From Sergeia podlipaevii (Eukaryota > Euglenozoa > Kinetoplastea > Trypanosomatida > Trypanosomatidae), in assembly GCA_030849805.1 (NCBI GenBank), contig JASANZ010001906.1:1-23624 (forward strand): a DNA stretch of 23,624 bases. The letters are read 5' to 3'. The notes beneath the pieces were generated by a model that made no database searches, had not been told where the DNA came from, and saw only the letters and a program-made list of their open reading frames with translations. The translations under genes were made by a program, and so were the position numbers. Position 1 is the stretch's first letter. Every line of letters begins with the position of its first letter. Shown one piece after another: positions 7,977 to 16,151 of this stretch.

Positions 7977-8167
7977 CATTTCAGGAGAAGAAGAGAGGGG
8001 CGTGAGGGATACTGTTGCTTTCATGAGAGCTACATCAATATATATATATATATATATATATACCATTTGATGTAAACTTTTCATATCTTGGAAGACTGCC
8101 TACGGAAGATAATGGTATGCAAGCAACAACTACAAAAATAAAAAATTACGCAAAAAAAGGAATACAC

Positions 8168-8203
8168 TTAATAATGTGAGGTATGCTTACATCACATTGT
8201 TAA
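8168..8203 (+). repeat. Inverted repeat (12-bp stem) before a T-tract
   Basis: The arm TTAATAATGTGA (8168-8179) pairs with TCACATTGTTAA (8192-8203), with one G-U pair. GTA and TAC inside the 12-base loop can extend the stem after a mismatch. A poly-T run follows directly. In a bacterium this would look like an intrinsic terminator. Here it more probably lies in the CK2 beta 3' UTR or next to the polyadenylation site. Confidence 0.7.
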
Positions 8204-8230
8204 TTTTTTTTTTGTTGTTGTTATTCAACA

Positions 8231-8321
8231 CCGTCTTTCTTTTCTTCTCTATTTTTCCTTTTGCATTCATTATTTATTTATTTGTTTATTTTTTAAAAAA
8301 AAAATTGTTTTTGCTCACAAG
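8231..8321 (+). promoter_or_regulatory. Predicted trans-splice acceptor for the RGG gene
   Basis: A CCGTCTTTCTTTTCTTCTCT tract and further T-rich sequence lead to the AG at 8320-8321. The next ATG is the RGG-protein start at 8414. A second T-run at 8343-8354 offers a later acceptor. Confidence 0.55.
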
Positions 8322-8413
8322 ACTGCAGTAGGTGAGAAATTCCCTTTTTTTTTGGAGGGGCCACTACACAATACATACAGAGAAGAATAGCATTAAAGAT
8401 AAAAAAAAACTAG

Positions 8414-10312
8414 ATGTCGGATAGTGCAAGTCCCGTTAGTGCTTCATTTGGTAATGTCGGGGCCCCTAGTCGTGGCCGAAGTGGAATGAGAGGCGGCCGT
8501 GGTCGTGGTCGTGGCGGGAGCAATGTCGCTGGTGGACGGGGTGGTGGCCGTGGCGGCAGTTTCTCTCGAGGTAGCGATGACAGAGGTAGGGGAAGAGGTG
8601 GCCGCGGCAGGGGTCGTGGTCACTTGATGCCGCAAGCACGGCGGTCCCATCGCCACAAGCCTCGCTCCGGCAAGCGTGGCGCTCAAGGAACAACCGAGGA
8701 TAACCGCTTCTACGCCGACGGCACCCCCGTTGATCCAGAGACAGCGCCTCCTGCAGCGCAGAAGCGCAAGAAGGAGCAGCAGCCGAGTTCCAAGTTTGCA
8801 CTACTGTACTCTGTGCTGGCCGAGCCCGGTGCGATTGCCGAGTACGTTCGCCAGTATCACAGCACAAGGAAGTTTCAAGACGCTAAAGAAGTGGCCACTT
8901 TCTTGCAGGCCATCAGCAATCGCACCGAGGAGGTGTACATTGACTTGATGCAGAACTACAAGGCCGAGGTTGCTCTTGTGCTGGAGAAGCTCTACGCACT
9001 GTGCTCAGTCGGGAAGGCATCCATGACGCCGCATGCACACGAATTTGTGATCCGCTGTGAGCAGCAAGGTGTGCGTAAGGTGGAATGGGCCAGCACGGGT
9101 ATGACACCACTTGAAGGTGTGGAGCCCTCTCTATTCACCCCCCGTGAACTCTTGAAGAAACTTGCGGCACTCAACTCCTTTGGGCGTCTTCAGAGGCAGA
9201 TTGAAATGTGCAGCAGCATCGAGGACGCTGCGCGCTGCGCTGGCAAGATGCAGACCCTTCTCTCTGCCGCGGCTGCGGATGCCGATGTCGAGGACACTAC
9301 AGTGGCTTCGTCGGGGCTTGTCTCTTACGCGGATCAATGTCGTCTCATTAGTAAGATGATTTCCAAGGCTAGGCGTATTGCCGCTTCAGCCTTTGCAGAA
9401 GACAAGACCCCCAGCAGTGCCGTCGCCGTAGCGCTTGAAGATGATGAAAGTGATAAGGGTGAGGGTGAGGAAGAGAGGGGCAACATTGCTCCTCAGGGAG
9501 AGCAACCCAGCGAGTCAGCAATTTCTCCGAGTACTGGTGCTGCTGCTGCTGCTGCAGGTGCTGATAGCTCTGAGCCAACTGAAGGCGGTAGTAGCGGTGC
9601 GGAGAAGCAAAGAAGCAAAAATGGAAGAGGGGCAGCGGCGACCACGCTCCCTCCACGCGGCCCCCTTACACAGGATGAGATCGATCTCTTTAAGGCAGCG
9701 GTTGGGCAGTGCGTGGATACTCTAATTGCCGTGCTCGCCACACGTCCGGCTGACACCACCCAGCAACCCATTGGCAAGTACACAAGCTTTGCCGCGTGGT
9801 GCGCATCCCACGCCCTCATCGAGCCAGATGACAGCGCTCGGATCAAGGCTCTTGAAGTCCAGGCAGATACGGACCTAGAGGCGCAGGCTACCCAGCTGGA
9901 AACGGTGATGAAGGTAAAGGCGCTAGCTGCCGGCGATGAGGAAGGACTCAAAGCCGTGGTAGAGGAGCTCTGGGCAGCAGGAAACAGCAAGCATATGCAG
10001 CCGTACAGCGCGGATGTGCTTTCCTCCATCGGTGTCGCTGCCTCCTCGACCAGCCCAGATGGCAAGCCCATCTCTGACGCCCTGCAGCAAGATATTGCGG
10101 AGAAACTGTTCCAGACTCAGGTGGAGCTTAAGGATCAGAAAGTGGTGCTGCCACGTCGCGCGCTGCGGCTTGTGAATAATGTGCGTAACAAGCTGAAGCA
10201 AGTGCAGCTTGCCAAGCAGCTGGCTATAGACGAAGAGGAGAAGGGGGATGCTGAAGTAGAAGAAGAAAGGGAGGAGGAGACCGTTGAACTGATGGAGCAG
10301 GAGACAGAATAG
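8414..10312 (+). CDS. RGG-box protein, function unknown
   Basis: A 632-residue protein I do not recognise beyond its N-terminus. Residues 20-70 are a dense run of RG, GRG and RGG motifs, a typical target of arginine methylation that binds RNA. A basic stretch RRSHRHKPRSGKRG (76-89) and KRKK (117-120) could serve as nuclear signals. About 125-340 is predicted to be helical (for example AIAEYVRQYHSTRKFQ and DLMQNYKAEVALVLEKLYAL). About 345-415 is acidic and Ala/Ser/Gly-rich. About 420-600 is helical again, and the tail is strongly acidic (EEEREEETVELMEQE). No RRM, zinc finger or KH domain is visible. The RGG part resembles that of the neighbouring PUF only in composition. A role in mRNA binding or granules is an inference from the RGG block. 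ATG 8414 is the first ATG after the acceptor. Confidence 0.85.
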   Translation: MSDSASPVSASFGNVGAPSRGRSGMRGGRGRGRGGSNVAGGRGGGRGGSFSRGSDDRGRGRGGRGRGRGHLMPQARRSHRHKPRSGKRGAQGTTEDNRFYADGTPVDPETAPPAAQKRKKEQQPSSKFALLYSVLAEPGAIAEYVRQYHSTRKFQDAKEVATFLQAISNRTEEVYIDLMQNYKAEVALVLEKLYALCSVGKASMTPHAHEFVIRCEQQGVRKVEWASTGMTPLEGVEPSLFTPRELLKKLAALNSFGRLQRQIEMCSSIEDAARCAGKMQTLLSAAAADADVEDTTVASSGLVSYADQCRLISKMISKARRIAASAFAEDKTPSSAVAVALEDDESDKGEGEEERGNIAPQGEQPSESAISPSTGAAAAAAGADSSEPTEGGSSGAEKQRSKNGRGAAATTLPPRGPLTQDEIDLFKAAVGQCVDTLIAVLATRPADTTQQPIGKYTSFAAWCASHALIEPDDSARIKALEVQADTDLEAQATQLETVMKVKALAAGDEEGLKAVVEELWAAGNSKHMQPYSADVLSSIGVAASSTSPDGKPISDALQQDIAEKLFQTQVELKDQKVVLPRRALRLVNNVRNKLKQVQLAKQLAIDEEEKGDAEVEEEREEETVELMEQETE

Positions 10313-10891
10313 TTCAATGGATGAAAAGAAGCACGCACAAGAGAACTTCTTGGTATTTCTCTCTGTTTGATTTCTTTTTTATTGCCGTCACTGAAGCGTA
10401 GGATAGCGAGAGGGGGAACACAGATGGAAAAACACGTGAGATGACAGCGACGTAACGTGCTCTCTAAATACGTAACTCTGCAGATAAAAGTAAACTGGTA
10501 ACTTTAAAACATGATTTTTTTGTTATTGAAAAAGTACTTACAATACACAAATAATGGGAAAACCAATTTAGGAATTTATCACTAATGCTTGTACAGCTAT
10601 TTTTTCTTTTGTAGTGCTTGTGATGCTCATCCAGACAGCCAATTATCTTTCTCTTTGTTTGCCCAGTCAATACTGCAGTGTTTTCCTTATGTTTTCTTCT
10701 TTTTTTTTTCTATACCCTCTGTTTGTGGTTCTGTCCACTGAATAAAGGAAAGCGGAAAAGCAAGAGAAACAAAAACAATATCAACACATTTTCATCCATT
10801 TAGAAAAGTCGCATTTAAGTATCCACGTTTTTTTTTTGTGTGTGTGTGTGCTCATTTACCACCTATCTTTTCTTCTTCTTCTTTTTTTTAC
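10313..10891 (+). other. Spacer upstream of the pseudouridine synthase-like gene
   Basis: AT-rich spacer. It contains the predicted acceptor tract near 10691-10747, a T-run and a (GT)n run at about 10828-10850, and a second pyrimidine tract at 10864-10889 that abuts the start codon. No RNA gene was recognised. Confidence 0.7.
10691..10747 (+). promoter_or_regulatory. Predicted trans-splice acceptor for the pseudouridine synthase-like gene
   Basis: The tract GTTTTCTTCTTTTTTTTTTC and nearby pyrimidines lead to AATAAAG, with the AG at 10746-10747. The first ATG after it is at 10892. Confidence 0.55.
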
Positions 10892-12073
10892 ATGAGCTAT
10901 TTTAATCTTCAGAAGCTTAATACCGGCCTCAGTCGCGTAGTAAGTGTGAAGGAGTACCCAGTTGTGCGCAAGCAGTATGTCTCCAAGCGAACCAAGGGAC
11001 GAGTATTTCGCGTTGGCGTGCTTCATGGAAAGGAACTCAGCGAAAACGTCCTTCTGCGCAATCGCCGCGGCTTTATCAACGCACAAGTGAACACAGTCGC
11101 CCACGCACCTTCACTCTATCACTGGCTCTTTCATCGATGTGGCATCCCTTTTGCTGAGACGCAGGAGTACGTAAAAACAGGCGGTCTCAAAGTAGACGAT
11201 GTTCTTGTCACCAAGCTGGGCGACTTGGAAAGTCAGCTTGACTGGGACACCTTCCAGAAGTTGGACATTCAAGTTCGCTCTCCTCTTCCTTCGCTTCAAA
11301 GAGCTTCGTCGTCAACATCTGGTGCGGGAGGCAAACACGATCAAAATGGTGAGGGCGTGGGGGGCATGTGGGTCCCGGCGTTAAAGCGAGCGTTGCATCG
11401 CACTTACAGCTTCGTTTATATCCAGCCAGGGGTGTCACTGTCTTCTGATGAAGCTGAGCCGCGCAGCTTTGTGCATCGCGTTGCGCCAACAATGGGTGAC
11501 TTTACCGCGAGTGCACTTGGCCTCAATGTTTTGCGGCCAATTGGGTTTATGGATAGCATGAAGGGCTTCGGGGTGGCGACTAACGACGTGTCGACTGTAC
11601 GGTACTGGAACAACGAATTTCTTGGTAACTACGGTGTGTACGACATACGCTTCGCGCGCGGAGTGCCATCTGAAGTAGTTCACAACGCCGCAGCAGATCT
11701 TGAGCAGGCGCTAGCCACTGGTATTCGCTCACAGCTTGCATCCGACACAAAGGTCCCGTGTTCTTGCAATGTGAGTCGTGTACCTCCTGTGGAGAGGGAC
11801 ATGGTTGGAAAGCTCCACACCTCCAAGGCACTTCACGGTGAGCGCATTGTAGTGAGCACCCCACTGATACCGTACCGCATTGTGCGTAAGATCCGAAAGG
11901 CTGGTGGGTATATTACAATGACGCGCTCTGGACCATTTGTGCTGAGCCCTTTGCTCCAGCAGCAGAAGATCCGTGCGCTGTCTCCCACAGAGCTGGCGCT
12001 CTTCTTTACGTTTGAGCGGCGTCTCAAGACGAACCGGATGATTATCACGTTGAGAGACTTCGACCAGCAGTAG
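10892..12073 (+). CDS. S4-domain RsuA/RluB-type pseudouridine synthase-like protein
   Basis: A 393-residue protein with the order of parts found in RsuA/RluB/RluE/RluF enzymes. An S4-like RNA-binding segment lies at about 72-108 (LYHWLFHRCGIPFAETQEYV, then GGLKVDDVLV). After a linker, YIQPGVSLSS (176-185) aligns with the N-K-P-x-G strand. PIGFMDSMKGFGVATND (216-232) aligns with the catalytic GRLDxxTxGLLLxTND loop and keeps the Asp (D221). PYRIVRKIRKAGGYITMTRS (327-346) with GPFVL aligns with the C-terminal RQIRRM...G-LxR-x-GP-L motif. The usual Arg before the catalytic Asp and the Thr after it are replaced, so activity is doubtful. A mitochondrial ribosome-linked role is an inference. The frame extends upstream only to a GTG; ATG 10892 is the first ATG after the acceptor, but the pyrimidine tract just before it makes the mapping less certain. 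Confidence 0.68.
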   Translation: MSYFNLQKLNTGLSRVVSVKEYPVVRKQYVSKRTKGRVFRVGVLHGKELSENVLLRNRRGFINAQVNTVAHAPSLYHWLFHRCGIPFAETQEYVKTGGLKVDDVLVTKLGDLESQLDWDTFQKLDIQVRSPLPSLQRASSSTSGAGGKHDQNGEGVGGMWVPALKRALHRTYSFVYIQPGVSLSSDEAEPRSFVHRVAPTMGDFTASALGLNVLRPIGFMDSMKGFGVATNDVSTVRYWNNEFLGNYGVYDIRFARGVPSEVVHNAAADLEQALATGIRSQLASDTKVPCSCNVSRVPPVERDMVGKLHTSKALHGERIVVSTPLIPYRIVRKIRKAGGYITMTRSGPFVLSPLLQQQKIRALSPTELALFFTFERRLKTNRMIITLRDFDQQ

Positions 12074-12507
12074 TTGGTGCGAGAGAAAAGGACGCCTAAA
12101 AAAAAATAGTCTTTCTGGCACTGTAGCTACTCTGTGCGTGTGTCTACCCTACTTCACACACCTAACTTAAAAAAGATACTTTCTTCTTATTTTATCTTTC
12201 TTATTACTGATGAAGTATATGTCACTGTGCTGGGAATGAATTTGCAATGATGCCGTGTTGTTTTCCTCACATGATGAATTGATCTACATTGTGCTTGCTT
12301 TATCAACTCCCTTCCTGAATTTTTATTTTTATTTGTAAGCAGTAGTAGTAGTTGGTTGGTGTCACGCTATCGAGTCAAATAAGCTGTTAATTTTTTGTTT
12401 TTGTTCCTTCTTTTGATTATATCTGCTTTGCTTTAACACTCACTTAAAAGAAAAAAAAGTACTTGCAAAGGTCCAAAACACCACTGTTTGGTGTGAGAAA
12501 GCCAGCC
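12074..12507 (+). other. Spacer upstream of NOB1
   Basis: T-rich spacer with no clear gene. Several TGATGA sequences occur near 12207 and 12273, but a paired C/D-box structure could not be supported. Confidence 0.65.
12391..12450 (+). promoter_or_regulatory. Predicted trans-splice acceptor for NOB1
   Basis: T-rich tract (TTTTTTGTTTTTGTTCCTTC and onward) ending in CACTTAAAAG, with the AG at 12449-12450. The first ATG after it is the NOB1 start at 12508. Confidence 0.6.
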
Positions 12508-13827
12508 ATGTCTTGGGCGGCCTTACTTCAGAGTAACAAAGACAAGCCGGAGAACTTCGATGCTCCGGTGCAGCGCGTGTACGCAACAGATAGCAATGTC
12601 GATGATGTGGAGCGCAAGTTAAACAATCTCCAGCACGATACAGCCGATGTAAGTCTTCCCGTTTTCACCAAAGGACTCCTTGTGTTGGATGCCAATGCCA
12701 TTATCAAGGGGATGGACAACTTCGTCTCTATCGCGGATGCATTTGTGACCACCTCTCAGGTGATCGCAGAAATTCGCGATCGCGCTTCACGCGAGCTACT
12801 GGAGCGTCTCCCGCACACTGTCACCGTGCTCGACCCTACCCAGGCCTCTATCACCGCTGTTGTGGAATGCGCAGAAAAGACAGGTGATCTTGGCGTTCTC
12901 TCTCGAACAGATATTCGCCTCTGCGCTCTGGCACTTGATGCGTGCCGCGCTGCTAATTGCATGGGAAACCCGATTGTGCCCCACTCAGCGCAGGTGAATG
13001 CATCTGGTACGATCCACACTGTCACGGATTTGGTGAGCGACGACGACGACGAGAACGGAGGGGAGGAAAAAGAGGAGGAAGAGGAGCAGGGAGAGAATGC
13101 TGAAGGTGGCGGGGAGTCGGAGGGAGATAAAGAAAAGTCAGCAAAGGATGTTAGCAAGGCGAATAGGCTGCCTGGCTGGGGAGGCAACGACGCCGACGAC
13201 GAAGGGGAGTGGATTACACCAGAGAACATTCACGAGATCCGTGAAGGCGGCAATAGTGGCGGTAACGAGGTCTTTTCTGGTGGGGTTGCCTGCGTCACCT
13301 CTGACTACGCCATGCAAAACACCCTACTGCACCTTGGCGTGCCTCTTGTAGGGACTAGCGGCATGCGCATTAGTGAGCTGCGTCTGTGGCTGCTCCGCTG
13401 CACCTCGTGCTTTACGATTGTCATTGACACTACGCGCCAGTTCTGTCCTTCTTGTGGTTCCGGCGACACCCTGCGTCGTGTCAGCTATCGCATCAACAAG
13501 AGCGGCGAGAAGCAGCTCTATGTTAACTTTAAGAAACAGATCAGCACACGTGGAACCGTTTACAACTTGCCAAAACCGCGCGGTGGAAAGCGCGGCACCA
13601 ACCGCTCTCTTGTTCTGCGTGAAGATCAGCTCGCACAGGTTATCCGCGGAAAGAGCGGGGCTGAGGTCAAGAAGCAGCAGGCTGCGATGGATAGCGACGA
13701 GCTGGCTGCGTTCGGTGAGCCAGTCAGACAGAAGAAGCGCAATCTTGGTGACCCCAAGTCTCACTCTTCTTATCACAAATACAATATCAATGAGAAGAAG
13801 AAGGCACGCGCGGCTCACCGCAAGTAA
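12508..13827 (+). CDS. NOB1: NOB1-like PIN-domain endonuclease (18S rRNA 3'-end maturation)
   Basis: A 439-residue homologue of NOB1, the nuclease that makes the final cut at the 3' end of 18S rRNA in pre-40S particles. The PIN domain begins with LLVLDANAIIKG, with catalytic-site acidic residue D61. It continues with TTSQVIAEIRD (E88) and LSRTDIRLCALA (D135), and finishes after an acidic insertion with CVTSDYAMQN (D266), the fourth acidic position. The insertion at about 175-235 is Glu/Asp-rich and is followed by GEWITPENI, a conserved NOB1 element. The zinc ribbon has C298-x2-C301 and C313-x2-C316, followed by KKQISTRGTVYNLPKP, which matches the family's post-ribbon motif. The C-terminus is basic. 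All key residues are present. The open frame starts upstream at a TTG, so ATG 12508 is used. The product acts on the subunit that contains uS2, whose gene ends lie at both window edges, though co-location may be chance. Confidence 0.94.
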   Translation: MSWAALLQSNKDKPENFDAPVQRVYATDSNVDDVERKLNNLQHDTADVSLPVFTKGLLVLDANAIIKGMDNFVSIADAFVTTSQVIAEIRDRASRELLERLPHTVTVLDPTQASITAVVECAEKTGDLGVLSRTDIRLCALALDACRAANCMGNPIVPHSAQVNASGTIHTVTDLVSDDDDENGGEEKEEEEEQGENAEGGGESEGDKEKSAKDVSKANRLPGWGGNDADDEGEWITPENIHEIREGGNSGGNEVFSGGVACVTSDYAMQNTLLHLGVPLVGTSGMRISELRLWLLRCTSCFTIVIDTTRQFCPSCGSGDTLRRVSYRINKSGEKQLYVNFKKQISTRGTVYNLPKPRGGKRGTNRSLVLREDQLAQVIRGKSGAEVKKQQAAMDSDELAAFGEPVRQKKRNLGDPKSHSSYHKYNINEKKKARAAHRK

Positions 13828-14103
13828 ACTTAAAGAAGAGAGAATGGAAAGCATAGGAGTGGACAGAATCAGGAAGACACGTGACACGCAGAGAACTACT
13901 ATACTAATGTTATCTACATTGCCATCTTCCTTTGTAACTGCTGTTGCTGTTATTTGACTTGTGTATATTTCGTTGAAGTGCTGAAGGCGCGAAGTGTACG
14001 CAGTTTGCTTCGTTTGTGTGTACGTGTGTGTGTGCTGATTTTTTAAAAATTTCTTTCTTTTGCATATGAGTTTTTTTTTCAATTGAAAAACAAAACAACA
14101 AAA

Positions 14104-14125
14104 ACAAGCACAATATTGTGCTTGT
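14104..14125. repeat. Perfect 22-bp palindrome
   Basis: ACAAGCACAAT is followed immediately by its exact reverse complement ATTGTGCTTGT with no spacer. It lies about 280 bases after the NOB1 stop, in the probable 3' UTR. Confidence 0.92.
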
Positions 14126-14606
14126 ATAGAAAGAGAATTGATGCGAGGTGTACATAATGAGCACACACTAAGCCTCTACGTTGGTCTCTAGTGATGAGAA
14201 GGGTAAAATCGAATAACTAATGGTACGTATTAAAATCGCTACATGCCAAAATATAAAATAGAAATATGAAACAACAACGAAAAAACAAGAAATGAATAGA
14301 TGTTGATTCTCTTGAGAAGAGCATATAAACAAGTGGAAAGGAAATGGATTTTGAGGCTTCATTTTGAATGATGATTATACCGAGTATCCCCATACATATG
14401 TAGAATTAATATTGGCGGTGCTTTCTTGAAATTGTAAGTGCCTTTATTTTCTTCCAATATGTTACTATACTATTTTAAGGTTAGGCAACAGCTTTCTAGT
14501 CGTGTGTGTGTGTGAGTGCCGTCAATTTCTTATTTTTTAAGAACTTTAATCGCTTAGGAAAAAAAACGAAAGAGTAGGAGGTGCACCATCTCATCAAAGA
14601 GACATC

Positions 14607-14636
14607 ATTTTTTTTTTGGCCTTTTTATGGAAAAAG
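14607..14636 (+). promoter_or_regulatory. Predicted trans-splice acceptor for the gene at 14683
   Basis: A T-run with GGCCTTTTTATGG is followed by AAAAAGAC, with the AG at 14635-14636. The first ATG after it is the start at 14683. The site gives a short 5' UTR of about 46 bases. Confidence 0.5.
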
Positions 14637-14682
14637 ACACATCATATCAACAATAATAGAATATAGAACTTCGTAGGCAGAT

Positions 14683-15486
14683 ATGGTCTCATTCTTACGA
14701 AGAGTTGGCCGCGGATGCTCAGCGGTAATTGCAGTACATGTCACCATGGTAGGGTCGTTGTTTCTCTTCTCACGCTTTGGCACAGATCGGCTGAGTGAGG
14801 CACACTGGAGGTATAGCACTCCCGTTCTTTTCAAGCCTGTGACGTATGTACGGTTTTGGGACCCTGCTTTTTGGCAAAAGTCTCTTTCCAAAGAAGAACG
14901 TAAGTGTTTTGAAGCTTGGCTAGACACTATGGCTCTCAACACCCCTGATGTAGGGTCGATTGAAATATCCCCACAGGTTCTTGTGCATGACTCGCTGTGT
15001 GTCCTTGACGGCATCTGTGAGCTCCGCGACGGTACCTTTTGGCTTGATCATCTTGTTCATAGCATAAATCCGTACCCGCGCGAAATTCGACGGGAGTGTG
15101 TTGATAGGACTGTGTTTTTGCATGCAAAGATACGTTCTGATATTGAGCTGCGTGTTCCTTTCACTTCGTATGTCTTTTCTTGTGGGTCATTTCCGAGCTC
15201 GGTGACGTTGAGGCTTGAGTCGGTGTCAACGTCTTCTCATCAATTGGCAATAGCAGCTGCAGAACATCGCTGGTTTGATGGTCCAGTATGGTCCACGCAG
15301 ACTGGCACTGTGCGGTCGCCCTTTGGGGATGTTGGCGATCTCTGTAGGCGATACAATGGATTTATGCTAGCAACTATGATGACGAAGAAGGCAGTGGCTA
15401 GTAAGAAGATATTAGCGATTCGAGAACGCGCAGCTGCGATTGAGGCGCGTGTGAAGGCGGAGCAGGAGAAGCAGCTCAGTGCATAG
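14683..15486 (+). CDS. Single-pass membrane protein, function unknown
   Basis: A 267-residue protein I do not recognise. The N-terminus is basic (FLRRVGRG) and leads into a hydrophobic segment at about residues 13-29 (SAVIAVHVTMVGSLFLF). This looks like a signal anchor, possibly mitochondrial. A globular part of about 200 residues follows, rich in Trp and aromatic residues, with HRWFDGPVW near 196-204 and GDVGDLCRRYNGFMLA near 215-230. The tail is a basic/Glu helix (RERAAAIEARVKAEQEKQ). The mixed alpha-beta pattern with a terminal RRYNGF strand faintly recalls NTF2-like proteins, but I would not name a family. Codons are more T/A-ended than in the ribosomal and PUF genes, suggesting low expression. 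ATG 14683 is the first ATG after the acceptor. Confidence 0.8.
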   Translation: MVSFLRRVGRGCSAVIAVHVTMVGSLFLFSRFGTDRLSEAHWRYSTPVLFKPVTYVRFWDPAFWQKSLSKEERKCFEAWLDTMALNTPDVGSIEISPQVLVHDSLCVLDGICELRDGTFWLDHLVHSINPYPREIRRECVDRTVFLHAKIRSDIELRVPFTSYVFSCGSFPSSVTLRLESVSTSSHQLAIAAAEHRWFDGPVWSTQTGTVRSPFGDVGDLCRRYNGFMLATMMTKKAVASKKILAIRERAAAIEARVKAEQEKQLSA

Positions 15487-16151
15487 TCACTTGCAATAAT
15501 AGTAGTTGTACCACTCATTGGAACTGCTTTGTTGTGTGTGTATTGAGTGTAATGATTGCGTTTGCCATCCATGTAGTGGATGCTACTGTATATGGAGTCA
15601 CTACTGTTGACATTTTTCTTAAACCATTTTTTTTGTCTTTTTTTTTCGTGTATATGTCGCCACGAAGTGGAACGTTTTTTTTTTTTGCAGTTTTTTTCCT
15701 GTTCTCATTCCCGGTTTTGATTGTTTTACTTTTCCATACAACATCCTGATTTTTTTTAATTATTTATTTACATTTTGCGTTTATCATCACTCTTCTTTCT
15801 AAGTTCTTAGTAAATTAAGGGACATTGGGCACACGCGCACAGATAGAGAAGGCCTTATTGTGTTGGAGCGTTGTTCAATTGCATTAGGAATTCTTTTATC
15901 ATACACAATCATTTTTTGCTCTTTCAAGGCATATTTTGCCATTGGATAGTAGTACCACGATACGGAAAAAGAGGAGGTAAACACGGTAGGCGTCATATAG
16001 TACATAATTTTACACAATAGTGTTATCTCTCTTTTTTGTTAGCAACCCATCGTATTAGTATTAGAAAGCCATTGATCTATATACATTCCTTTTATTTGTT
16101 GAGCTCTCACTTCAGAAAACTACTCTTATCTCTCATATATATCTAGCAAGA
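15487..16151 (+). other. Spacer upstream of the gamma carbonic anhydrase-like gene
   Basis: T-rich spacer with several poly-T runs of 8-10 bases, a small inverted repeat CATCCA/TGGATG near 15568-15584, and an A/T-rich stretch up to 16151. No credible gene was seen on either strand. Confidence 0.65.
16087..16146 (+). promoter_or_regulatory. Predicted trans-splice acceptors for the gamma carbonic anhydrase-like gene
   Basis: A pyrimidine-rich region with two candidate AGs: TTCAG at 16114-16115 and ATCTAG at 16145-16146. Both leave ATG 16152 as the first start. The later one would give a 5' UTR of only about five bases. Confidence 0.5.

Larger units (their letters stand above)
7977..8413 (+). 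other. Spacer between CK2 beta and RGG protein
   Basis: AT-rich spacer with a (TA)n tract at 8038-8062, a hairpin at 8168-8203, long pyrimidine tracts and an AU-rich block at about 8267-8294. No gene was seen. Confidence 0.75.
13828..14682 (+). other. 0.85-kb spacer between NOB1 and membrane-protein gene
   Basis: AT-rich spacer. It includes a perfect 22-base palindrome at 14104-14125, (GT)n runs near 14018-14034 and 14502-14513, and the acceptor tract near 14607. A long open frame on the opposite strand overlaps NOB1 and is judged spurious. No RNA gene was recognised. Confidence 0.7.

Noticed and set aside
8168..8215. Bacterial-type intrinsic terminator
   Set aside because: The hairpin plus T-run shape fits, but this is a trypanosomatid transcription unit and transcription continues into the next + strand genes.
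10838..10891. Upstream extension of the pseudouridine synthase-like frame
   Set aside because: It begins at GTG inside a (GT)n run and has no ATG.
12207..12320. C/D-box snoRNA candidate (TGATGA followed by CTGA about 100 bases later)
   Set aside because: No terminal stem, no convincing C'/D' pair, and trypanosomatid snoRNAs usually come in clusters. The motifs are common in this composition.
13324..14166. Minus-strand open frame of 280 codons over the NOB1 3' end
   Set aside because: Half is antisense to the conserved NOB1 zinc ribbon and half is a translation of AT-rich spacer. It has no family resemblance.
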